NCBI RefSeq assembly: GCF_005239225.2
Contig: NC_133302.1
Location: 17,897,357 to 17,961,356, forward strand
Length of the DNA: 64,000 nt
Direction: 5' to 3'
Source of the DNA: Populus alba
Lineage: Eukaryota > Streptophyta > Magnoliopsida > Malpighiales > Salicaceae
Shown: piece by piece, positions 35,623 to 46,284 of the stretch
Layout: the number at the start of each line of letters is the position of its first letter
Numbering within the stretch: the first letter of the stretch is position 1
Program-made: the position numbers and the translations under genes
The notes under the pieces: model-generated
Seen by the model: the letters and a program-made list of their open reading frames with translations, nothing else
What the model was told of the DNA's origin: nothing
Database searches by the model: none

Positions 35623-36980
35623 ATTTCAAACAGGAACCAAGGTGATTCATGGGAAAACTATTTCAAATACTTTGTTAACCTAATAAATATGGACGCCGTA
35701 TTTGTAAGAGAAGTTAAAGCAACTATATATCACCATGAGCTTCGATAGAATACAATCTGAGATCGTCTTTGCAACTTTAAAATGGAGGGCCACAAACAAA
35801 CTAGGGAACAATTATAGCTAGCTCCCCCTGCTAAGCAAAGCAACCCAGGGGAGGTGGATCGAGCTGCACCTCTTCTATCGGGCAAGAAGGACTCCAGATT
35901 CCCCAGGCAATCTATTCTTCATTATTCAATTGAATTGGATATATATAGCCAAATATTTTTGAGGCCCTCAATTACACAATTTGAATCTAAATTCTTTATT
36001 GCTTTAATTTTGTTTAACAAAATATTCTATCCTAGACTTTCATAAATCTAAATTCAATTCCTTTTTAAAGCTAATTCTGTATATTTATATTCGATTTTAT
36101 TTCTTTTTAATCATGTCTTTATGTCTTTATATATCTATATATAAAATAAATAAATTATTTTTTTCTTGCAACAACTCTAATATTTCAAATTAGCCAATAG
36201 CTATAATTAATTAAACATCCGTATGCTAAATGACCTTCCCCATCATTTATGAGTCAAGAAAATTAAACCTCAAATTGACAAAGCTTAGATCACAGTTTCT
36301 TGGACGAGAAAACATCAAATTGTAGACTGAACAAAATTTATAAGGCATCAAAATTGTAGACGTTCTTGTTGGTTTTTCAGCTGTACCATTATAGTCTCCA
36401 TCTGCAAGCCCTACCTAGTGCACATAAGACGTGGAAAAGCACCACCGAACCCTAATCTATCAAGCTGTAAATAGACATTTTTCCTCTTGACATGATTCGT
36501 TGGATCAATCTCCAACCATTAAATTGAGATTCTACCACAGTAGAAAGGTCCTTGGAGGGCATAAAAGTCAAGGAAAACACAGGAAGAAGATGATGATTTA
36601 ATTATAAAAAACAAAAATTGCAGTATATGGTGCGAATTTACACCTCGAAAGCTGTTTATTTTAGCTAAAACAACAACATCTCATGTAGGTTTTTGGAAAC
36701 ACAACAATTCCCATGTCCCTTTCTTTACGATAACCCCAATCTCTCACTCTTTCACCACCACCTTCCCTTTTTTTAAAAAAGGTAACAAGAAAACTAAATT
36801 ATTATTCATAATCTCTCTTCTTCACTGCTTCGTCTCTGTCTAGATAGACATAGAAAGTAAAGGCTACAAATAGGGAAGAAGAGTGAAGTCATAATAAGCA
36901 CTTCTATTTCTTTCAGAATTCTACAAAATAAATTTTCCGAAAGCTGAAGAGGCCGGAGTGTGACCAAATTAAGTCTGCAG
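35623..36980 (+). promoter_or_regulatory. Upstream region and probable first leader exon of the AGL11-like gene
   Basis: The spacer becomes less repetitive after 36200. A likely non-coding first exon ends at 36980 in AAGTCTGCAG followed by GTCTGT, a good splice donor. The transcription start was not resolved. Confidence 0.4.
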
Positions 36981-38535
36981 GTCTGTGCTCCTTTCTTCTA
37001 AAAACATGCATATGTTGTTATAATTGCATGGTTTCTTGCACAAACAAGCAAAGATTTTATCATAGATTTTGCTGCCAGTGAAAAAAAAAAGAAAAGAATC
37101 TTCTTCCTTGCCTTACACATGAACATCTCTCTCTCTCTCTTTTCTTTTTTCTCGTCTTCTTTGCTCCAGTGCCCGTTCCCTAGATTTCCTTCATTTAACA
37201 TTATTCCTTCTCTTCTGTACAAAATTCATGTGTTTCTCTTCTTTTTTACTTAGTCTCTTCATGTTTTCAAGCTTTCTTCGTCTGGTTTTTTCCCTTTTTT
37301 TGTTTTTCTTCTGTGTAAAAAATTTGAAGAAATACACAGTTATGAATGGGAGAAAAGTTTAAAGACAAGGGTTTCTTCTTCTTCTTCTTCTTCTTCTCCT
37401 TCTTCTTTCATGTGTTTTGAAGCTCTTTCTCTTCAGCAAGGCAGTTTGATCAGCTGATCTTAAGATGATTGCACTTGAGGTTTTATTTTTGAGGCAGTTC
37501 ATGTCGTTTTCACTTCAGCCACATGTATAATCACCATCAACTTCTGCTGATCTGAGTTATTGTTGTCCCCTCAAGACTGTGGATATATATTTGAGAAGAG
37601 AGACATGAAGAGAAAGACAAGTGCAAGAAAATGGGATATGCTCCCAATAGTAGTAAAATAATTAGTACATAAATCATGTTTAACTCATGCTAGATTCCCT
37701 TCTCATTTTCATCAGATCAAAGGGTATACAATATACATACATACATATATATATCCACTTTTCTTGTTTCCCTTCGCCATATTTCTTAGTGTGGTTTACA
37801 TCTTTCAAAACCTGGATCTTTTGAGATAAACCTCAATTCTCAAACTCTCCTCCCATTTGTTTTTCTTCCCCTTAATCATTCTTACAGATCTTGCATATAC
37901 AAGACAACCTGTCCTTCTGGTATTTCTTTCTTGGTAGTTCCTTTTGGCAACCTTCTTGAACATCTTTTCTCGCCTCATGATCATCTTCTTCTTGAAATCA
38001 AGTTTCTTTCTTTCTTCTTTTGGAGATTTTTGTTAGTCTAAGCACTTAATGCATGCATATTGCCTAGTGGTTTACATCTTTCTACACCAAGATCTTTTGA
38101 GCTAAACCTCATTGATAAAGCGATATCCTTCCATCTCTTTCTCTCCTTAATCATTTTTGCAGATCCATCATTTAATTTTTTCTGAACAACCTATCCTTCT
38201 TCGTAGTTCTTCTTTTAGACACTTTTATCGAGCATTATTTCCTCATCTCGCCTTTTTCTTGAAATCAAGTTGCTTTCTTTTGTCTTCTGGGGAGTTTTAA
38301 ACTTTAACTTGTTGAATTAATTCATCCAAAAGGAAAAAAACATTTCACTGAAGAATGCAAAGAAACAGATTTGCACACCCTTAAACTTCAGTGATACAAA
38401 CTTTTTTTTGCTCTTAATTTTGTTCCCATTTTCTATTTAATTTACTCTTTATAAAAATATTTTTTTACCATTTACTTCTCTACAGTCTTTCTCAAACTGT
38501 TGCAATTACCTTGCTATTCCATGCTTTTTTGGTAG
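36981..38535 (+). promoter_or_regulatory. Probable leader intron of the AGL11-like gene
   Basis: Donor CTGCAG/GTCTGT at 36981 and acceptor TTTTTTGGTAG at 38535 would remove 1.55 kb from the 5' UTR. Arabidopsis SEEDSTICK is also known to have a long leader intron, and GA-rich sites there bind BASIC PENTACYSTEINE proteins. Here a (CT)7 tract at 37127-37140 and a CTT-repeat near 37373-37396 are candidate sites. The splice sites are predicted, not proven. Confidence 0.5.
37791..38298. repeat. Diverged tandem duplication in the AGL11-like leader intron
   Basis: 37791-38030 and 38067-38298 align along their length: GTGGTTTACATCTTTC, GATCTTTTGAG(A/C)TAAACCTCA, CTTGAAATCAAGTT(T/G)CTTTC and a final GGAG(A/T)TTTT. 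The 240-bp copies are separated by about 36 bases. Confidence 0.75.
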
Positions 38536-38643
38536 GCATGACATGTAAAGGTCAGATCAGCTAGCTATTAGATTAAGAAAACTGGCGCATATATAATACA
38601 TAAGCTTGTATGGGTTATGAAAGAAACAATCTTTTGTGTAGAC

Positions 38644-41600
38644 ATGGGAAGAGGAAAGATTGAGATCAAGAGGATCGAGAACACCACCAATCGTCAGGTT
38701 ACTTTCTGCAAGAGGAGAAATGGGCTCTTGAAGAAAGCTTATGAATTATCAGTTCTTTGTGATGCTGAAGTTGCTCTCATCGTCTTCTCTAGCCGTGGCC
38801 GTCTCTATGAGTACGCCAACAACAAGTAATTTTACCTTCTCCTTATTGTCTTTTCTTTTGGATCTTGAAGGAAACCTCCTTTTCTTTCTCACAGATCACT
38901 AGGTCTTTGTTTGATGTTTCTGTTGTCATAATAAGTGCTTCTTTCATAGAACAAGAGACAGTGAAGGGTGAAATATTAGGAGGGTTTATCCTAAATTATG
39001 CAAACTGTCCATGATTTTTGGCTTTCCAAGGAGTTGTTTGTCAGATCAGACTATTTGACTTGGATCTCAGTTGACCGACACTGATATGTTCGTTTCTTCT
39101 TTATACTGATATTATCTCGACTTTACTGGAAGTTTAGCAGAGCCATAAAAGCCATCTCTTTAAATTCATAATTATCACGGGAACGAGAGCATAAATCCAT
39201 GTCTTCTATATGTGAAATAAGAATTGACCATATCAAGAAATCATGATCTCATTGTCATCTTCCAGTGTGCTTTCTTTCCGTATTTTTGCTGATCCTTTTG
39301 GTGGTTTATATGATCGAAGTGCTTTTATGTCATGATTTTTTTCTTCCTCTAGCATCCATGCATTCATTAACATGTCTAATGGGATCTAATGATAAATCAC
39401 GATAACAAACATTTTGGCTGTTTGTAAGTTGAAATCATGATTTGATGCTTTAAAGATTTGAAGTGTTCCTGGTTTTTAGATTTTCCCTTTGTTATTTTAC
39501 TACTTATAGTGAGTATTGACTGCATTATAGGTGCTAAAGATGATATTGATTAGCCTAGACACATTGTAGGGCTTCCCCATCTAGGCCATTAATTAAGCAA
39601 ACATGGGTATGCTAGAAATCAGAGTGCATTTAGGGCTTCTATGAACAAGTATAGTCATTCTATTAAGAGTTTATTTATTGATAATGGTTGTTTTTTAAAA
39701 TATTTTTTATTTAGAAAATATATCAAAATAATATTTTTTTTATTTTTAAAAATGTATTCTTAATATCAACACATTAAAACGATCAAAAAACACTAAAAAT
39801 AAATTAATTTGAAGTAAAGAAAAATAAATTCATTTAAAAAAAATTAAAACACAAAAACAAATAAATTTCCAAGTACAATAAGAAAATTAAATATTTCTAA
39901 GTAATTAAAAAGATAAATTTCACAACAAAAATTTTGTTTAATTCAATTAAAAATATTAGCTATCCCATTGAAGAAGAGTTATAGATTTATCCACATCAAC
40001 AACAACAACACTAGTACAATAAAGATACTAATAATTATCTTCTTTAATTCAATTAAAATATTAGCAATCCCATGATAACCTTTTTGTTCAATCTTTTTTA
40101 GTTTTTTTATTGATGATACCTACAAAGTTTGAGAAAGCTCAATCTGTTTAGTTTGTTTTATGATAGTAGTTATGTTTTAAAGTATTTTTTTTTGTTTAAA
40201 AATATATTAAATAATATTTTTATAAAAAAATATTATTTTTCATATCAACACATTAAAATGATATAAAAACACCAAAAATAAATTAATTTGAAGCAAAGAA
40301 ATTTTAAAAAAAAAACATTTTTAAAATACAAAAAACAAAAGTTGTAATTACAATAAAAAGATTAGATATTTCTAAGTAATTAATAAGATAAATGTACAAC
40401 AAACTAAAATTTTGTTTAATTCAACTAAAATATTTGCAATCTTATTGAAGAAGAGTTACAGATTTCTCAACATCAATAACCACAACAACAACACTTAGAG
40501 CACAATAATAATAGTAATAATTATCACAGTAACAGTTGCAAAGAAAGCAACAAGTTCTTTCTGATCTCTTGACAGAGCTGATCTTCTTCCCTCCATTAAG
40601 ACCTCGGATTGTAAAGCAAACCCTAGCTCTTGTCTTGATTCTCATTTTTACCTTTCTGGTGCTGCAATTTTTGAGGATCCATACTGTGTAGCTGCGACTC
40701 TGCACTCCGAGTGATTAAGCCTGGCCCCTTTCCCCTTCCATTGCTAATATGGGTGCTCGGTTTTCAGTACCTTCTGTTTCCTCTTCGAGCTTTCACTGAC
40801 AGCAGTTTAGACTTTCATCTTTTGCTAGCTCTGATTCATTCCATAAGATCAGAGATTTTAAAACAAGTCAGTGAAGACAAACAAGTTCAAAATGAAAGCT
40901 CAAAGTGGAGACAAACCTAGACATGTTCTTTAGTTTTTCTAACTCTTTTCAAAAGCTTCATTAATGGGCCCTCTCTCTTTCTCCCTCTTAACTTTATTTA
41001 CGGATTGAATGCTCTGGCGAGGAAAAAGTTGTCAACGAAGTAGAGAGTAGAGCAAATCTATTTCAAGTCCTTGTGAAAAGGCACATAGGGAGATTTATTT
41101 GCCATTGTCTTTCCTCCAAAGAAACCTGAACTGAGTTTCCATGATCAGTCCCATGATAACCTTTTTGTTATCAATCTTTTTTAGTATCTTTGTTGATCAT
41201 GGCCCCAAAGTTTGAAAAAGCTCTATGTGTTGTACAAAAATCTATTGAAACTTTTTTTTGAGAAAATAAACCTATTGAAATTGAAATGCAATTAACCACA
41301 AGCTCACTGAAGTATGTGAATTTTAGTATAATAGTTCATATCATAGTAAAAATTTAATTTTTGATAATAAGTTTATGTTCACTCCCAAATTCACTTCTTT
41401 CCAACTCATGATTTTTAATTTTCTACCTAAAAAAACTAACCATTAAAAAAATAAAAAGTTCTAACCTTTTACATTATCTAAAAGTTACAAATAGCTCTTC
41501 CTCTTAGAATGATAATGGTAAACGAAGAAGTCAGATATCTTGATATTCATACTTTTTTATTATTTATTGAATAAATAATTTAAATATTTATAAATTATTC

Positions 41601-44446
41601 ATTGAGTTTCAGATATCCAATGGGTATCTATTATCTATTATTATATGGGTTGGATTTCTGGATATTTATTCTTTGTCCATTATTCATGAGATAAAAAATT
41701 TTAGATATTCATAAATTATCCATTAATTTTTAGGTGTTCAATGGACTTTTATTATCTACTATTATTTATTAATCAATAAAAAATAAAGTGTGCACTAAAT
41801 AAATCTTAACAAGTTCCTTGATCATTCTTTAGCCAATCAATCCAGCTTTATACCCACGAGATCTTGGGTTTGAGAGCCTATCCTCTCTCAATGATTTAAA
41901 AAAAAAAATCTACTGAACTAGCTATGATCAAAAATTCTAAATTTCAACTCACAAACCGGACTTGTAACTTAGAAAAAGATGCCAAGCACTGATGCAGGAT
42001 TGGTTAATTTGGTGTCCAGTTCACGTACAGGTAACTTCTTTCTCTTCTTTTAATGGTGTGATTGATTACAATATCTATTCTTCACAGCACATTCTTTGAT
42101 CTTGATCTTTTACTCTTTCATGGCTTATATATCCCATCTTCTTTTGATCTTCCTGTTTCCATTTTCAGCTTTGGAAATCTCCCCATCCTTTGCTTGTTTC
42201 CCATAGCAAATCTAAAATCTCCTTGACTCTCAGTTCTCTTCGCCCTAAAAGCATGTTTTACTCTCCATGGTTGTCTTTTGTGTTTCCATTCCTATGTTGG
42301 TGTAATAAATGAAAATCTATATATATATATAGTGATTTTGCTACGGTTTCTTCAATTTTAGTAATCTGGGCGTGTGAGGTGCAAGAAAGTATCTTGTTCT
42401 CTATCCAAATAAACTTATCTGTCCTGGAAAGTTGACAACTGCAGTGGTCGATGTTTCATTGTTATGTTCTTTTGATGTATCTTCTCCACATAAAAATCCC
42501 ACACGACACAGTACTATGATATTGATATATACTAGGTTTAGGTGGGTTGACATATCAAACATTATGTTTATGAAACCCTATTGCTGCTTACAAAAAAGTT
42601 TGAAACGGTAAAAATTAAATATGGATCTCGGATCCTTTTGCATTGATCCTTTCCTGTTCCATTGTTGCTTGAACTTAGAAAGTTTGTTTATTTTTTGTAG
42701 CAGCATAAGATCAACTATAGATAGGTACAAAAAGGCCAGTTCAGATGGTTCAAATGCATCCTCAATCACAGAAATCAATGCCCAGGTATGCTTTTTCTTC
42801 CTCTATATTTTAATCTCTATAAATTTATACCAAGTTGTTTAAGTTTCAGGTGCCTGAATTTCTCTCGATTCATTAGCTTGCTTACTTTTCCTGTATTATG
42901 AAACATAGTATTATCAACAAGAATCAGCAAAGCTGCGGCAACAAATTCAAATGCTACAGAATTCTAACAGGTACGATCTCCATTGTATCTTTTTTAAGGT
43001 TATAACCTAAAAATGGAAAAACTATTAAACTATGGGACGTTTCCTTCCTCTCGATTTTGTTCTTAGAAAATTAATGGAGATTTGTGTACAAATATCTAAC
43101 TTAATCTGCACAATATTAATTAGCTGAACATGTGAATTTGTGATGCAAAGTTTAGCTTAAATAATTTTGTCAGACTATGATCCCCTTCCACAACCCCTCT
43201 CGTTCTTGGTGAAATGAGATTTGATCCATCATCCATGACCTCTACAAAAAGCACTAAATGACTCTACTAACTTTGAAACTCATACATGCCTTGAATGGTC
43301 CTTTATTTTACACACTCTTCATCACAGTTCGGTGCTGCTCATGCTTTCCCTTCTTGCTTGTAGGCACTTAATGGGCGATGCTGTAAGTAATTTATCTGTG
43401 AAAGAGCTTAAGCAGCTGGAGAATAGGCTTGAGAGAGGCATTACTAGAATCAGGTCAAAGAAGGTAAAAGATCATACAACTGGAAGCAAATATGTAAAGT
43501 TCAGTAACTTTTAATTAATATAGTTCCAAGGGGCGTTGTGTTGTAGCAAAGGACTTAGATCTGCATAGCAGGTCTTGAGTTCGAGTCAGGACATATACCT
43601 CTTGTAAGAGCCTGGGATAGCCGAGATTTTACTTGCTCACCTGGACTCAAAAAATACACTTTCCAGAAAGTGGGGTTTTCTCGAATCAAAAAAAAAAACA
43701 AAAGGTTTAAGTAATATATCATCACCTCTTGGTATGGTCATTATTTGAAATTTGCAGTGGTAGTATTTTAAGCCAGTTTAATCTATATGGATAGGACTTG
43801 CTTATGATCTTAATTTCTTGTCTTTGTTGCTTCAACAATTATATCTTTCCATTGTTTTATACATGCATATAGAATTAATCATGTACATCACTGTAATGGC
43901 TCTCAAATTTAAGTTCTGCTGTATCACAGTTCTTTATGTCCTTAATTATTTTTGTTCCTCTACTTGTCTGTTGCAACAGCATGAGTTGCTGCTAGCCGAA
44001 ATTGAGTACTTGCAGAAAAGGGTAATTTCTAGCTTGCTCTCACTTTGATTTTATACTTTAGGAACCTCTCGTTTGTCTAATTCATGTCCAAATTGATCAT
44101 TTAAACACCTCTTTTTAGGAGATCGAGCTGGAAAATGAAAGTGTTTGTCTTAGGACCAAGGTAATGAAGAACACCAAATTCTCTTACGTATCAAACGTTG
44201 ATGAGGCTCTTCTTGATATTTCCATATCCTTAACAAATATAATACCACGCATTTGACTTAAATGGTTATTCTTAATAATCTCAGATAGCAGAAGTTGAGA
44301 GGCTTCAACAAGCCAACATGGTGACTGGAGCAGAGCTGAATGCAATCCAGGCATTAGCAGCCTCTCGCAATTTCTTTGCTCCCCATTTGCTTGAGGGTGG
44401 AACTGCATACCCACACAACGACAAGAAGATTCTCCATCTTGGGTAA
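38644..44446 (+). CDS. AGL11: MADS-box protein, SEEDSTICK/AGL11 type (D lineage)
   Basis: Seven exons join to 223 residues: 38644-38825, 42704-42785, 42909-42970, 43364-43463, 43980-44021, 44119-44160 and 44285-44446. The inner exon sizes 82, 62, 100, 42 and 42 are typical of MIKC genes. Residues 1-60 are the MADS domain ([20 protein letters not shown]). Next come the I region ([17 protein letters not shown]), the coiled-coil K box from about 90 to 170 ([20 protein letters not shown]), and a C-terminal region ending DKKILHLG. No N-terminal extension is present, unlike many C-lineage AGAMOUS proteins, so the ATG at 38644 was preferred to one nine codons upstream. The product is a DNA-binding factor for CArG boxes; the family specifies ovule and seed-coat identity. 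The last codons allow either a direct stop (GGG TAA) or a final splice into 44569, giving the same protein. AATAAA is at 44638-44643. Confidence 0.96.
39681..40525. repeat. Tandem duplication in AGL11-like intron 1
   Basis: 39681-40040 is repeated at 40161-40525. Each copy starts with MITE-like sequence (ATATCAACACATTAAAA) and continues through TATTTCTAAGTAATTAA, ATTTTGTTTAATTCAA and GAAGAAGAGTTA to CAACAACAACACT. The shared unique flank shows that the MITE was duplicated together with intron sequence, not inserted twice. Confidence 0.8.
40068..41233. repeat. Spaced direct repeat in AGL11-like intron 1
   Basis: An 84-base segment at 40068-40151 recurs at 41150-41233: CCCATGATAACCTTTTTGTT, CAATCTTTTTTAGT, and CAAAGTTTGA(G/A)AAAGCTC. 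Only the two ends are repeated; about 1 kb lies between. The intervening 40560-40920 is unusually complex for an intron and may be regulatory. Confidence 0.75.
43523..43704 (+). mobile_element. tRNA-derived SINE in AGL11-like intron 4
   Basis: The 182-bp insertion starts GTTCCAAGGGGCG. It has an A-box (TAGCAAAGG, from 43544) and a B-box (GAGTTCGAGTC, 43577-43587) spaced as in a tRNA, and ends in an A-rich tail. It is flanked by TTTAATTAATATA (43510-43522) and TTTAAGTAATATA (43705-43717), a 13-bp target duplication with one mismatch. It sits between two exons and does not touch coding sequence. Confidence 0.88.
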
Positions 44447-45139
44447 TCATCTTTCCATTTTATCTTCTCTTTGTTTTGCATTGCATGTTATCTATTACTG
44501 AATGCTGAAGAGGACTAAATGTTCAGTGTTGACTTGATTATTTTTATTTTTTTGCTTTATTCATGCAGGTAAAAAAAGAAATATTGGAGAACTGTTGTGC
44601 AAGTGGTATTTTGATATATATGTAATTCAATCCAGAAAATAAAGATACTACGATATTATCTGGTAATATTGTGTCATGTGTGCCCTGTTTAAATTGGAAT
44701 TGATGTTTAAGAGTCCTTAATTACCTGATCATTGTCAGCTGGATTTATTACTGGTTCCTGCTTTAATTTGTATGTTTTTTTATGAATTCTACTAATTAAT
44801 AAACAGCTAGCTCAATATGAATCACTGCTGAAAGGCTATTGATTATGCTAGTTCTATCTTGTTTTGTTTGAAGGTTTTCTGTTATATAAAACTATCTAGG
44901 AAGCTCTTTGAGGGATGATACTGCCACAGAAAAAGTTCAGGTTAATCTCCAATCTTAATACCTGGCTATATCATAGTAATTACACCCTACCAAGATCTAA
45001 TCCGGGTTAATGAAGTTAAAATGTATTGATTTAAGTCAATTAAAATAACTAAAATTTATATAAAAAAAAAATCAAATTAAAGTTTAACCACGCTATGAGT
45101 TTGCCTATTAAAGCAGGCTAAGAAATTATTTAGAAATAT

Positions 45140-45340
45140 AATTGCGATTGTTTTTTAAAATATTTTTCACTTAAAAAATATATTAAAATTATTTTTTTTT
45201 ATTTTTTAAAAAATTATTTTTATTACCAGTCCATCAAAATAATTTAAAAATAACTAAAAAAATTTAATTTGAAATAAAAAATAAATAAATAAAAATCAAA
45301 TTTTTTAAAAATATTTTTGAAATATAAAAACAAACATAGT
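45140..45340. mobile_element. MITE-like repeat downstream of the AGL11-like gene
   Basis: Diverged copy of the family seen at 5711: a GATTGTTTTTTAAAATATTT start and a CCAGTCCATCAAAATAATTT centre. The ends are decayed. Confidence 0.5.
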
Positions 45341-46208
45341 TTAAGTCCTGAAAATAGATCCATTAAACCTGAATTATGACATACTAGACCTAGATCATGA
45401 TTGAATTCATTATACGAAAACTAATCCAAGAAACCATAACATGGTCTGAGAATCGAAAGCATACGTAAACATAGTTGAACTGTCTGAAAACTCCCTTAAC
45501 AGCTGACCAAACTGTCTCAAACCTATGAACGAAAACATAGTTGTCTCAAACCAAAAGGTCCAACACACCGTTGATTGGACACATGAAAACCACCGCTTGC
45601 CAACCCCGACCAACCCTGAACTTGCCACACAGAATGAGAGCATCTCTTTAAAATATGGCAAAACGATTAGGGATGGCGAGCTAGCAACATCCACCTGCCC
45701 CCTGGAAAATGCAGTCACAGACTTGCTAGAGAGTCCTACTTACCCACCTGCTTCTCAGATTTCAAGATTTTTTCAAAGCTTAAGACAGAATTGTTTTCTT
45801 GAATGGATCTTTAATGATTTTTTTTACTATGTGATAAAATATTTTAAAAAATGTGCAAGAAATTTGACCTCCATGACTACAGGGCCATGAAAACATGAAT
45901 CCAACCCTATATCTAATGGAGGGTGCTAAACCAAATCCGTTCCAACCCACCTCCATTGCTATTCCCAGGCATGAGCACAAGAAACTCCACAAAGCAAAAT
46001 CCCACATTCACTAAATGTGCTTTAACCACCATTGATGAAGGCAAAATTAAAATGAGCAGACATTATGAGTAATATTGCTTCACTTGAAACATTGTTAAAC
46101 ACCATTGTAAGCACTTACACTGGGGCACCGTATCATTTCAAGCTTCAAGTACTATTAGACGCATTTGCAGTATGAATACTGCAAAAATCATAATATAAAC
46201 AACAAACA

Positions 46209-46242
<34 letters not shown>

Positions 46243-46284
46243 CTCATCCGTTTTCACCCCATTGGAGATGGTCTCTCACTTGTG
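45341..46284. other. Space between the AGL11-like and AIG1-like genes
   Basis: 45420-46000 is of mixed composition and carries overlapping open frames on both strands of 75-121 codons, none recognisable. The right part is probably the 3' UTR of the AIG1-like gene and has a perfect (AAT)n microsatellite at 46210-46242. Confidence 0.45.

Noticed and set aside
40442..40705. 87-codon minus-strand frame in AGL11-like intron 1
   Set aside because: Partly repeat-derived (second copy of the tandem duplication) and without known similarity.
45525..45890. 121-codon plus-strand open frame
   Set aside because: It overlaps a 102-codon frame on the other strand, has no start context, splice partner or recognisable domain, and lies in a spacer. 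Treated as chance.
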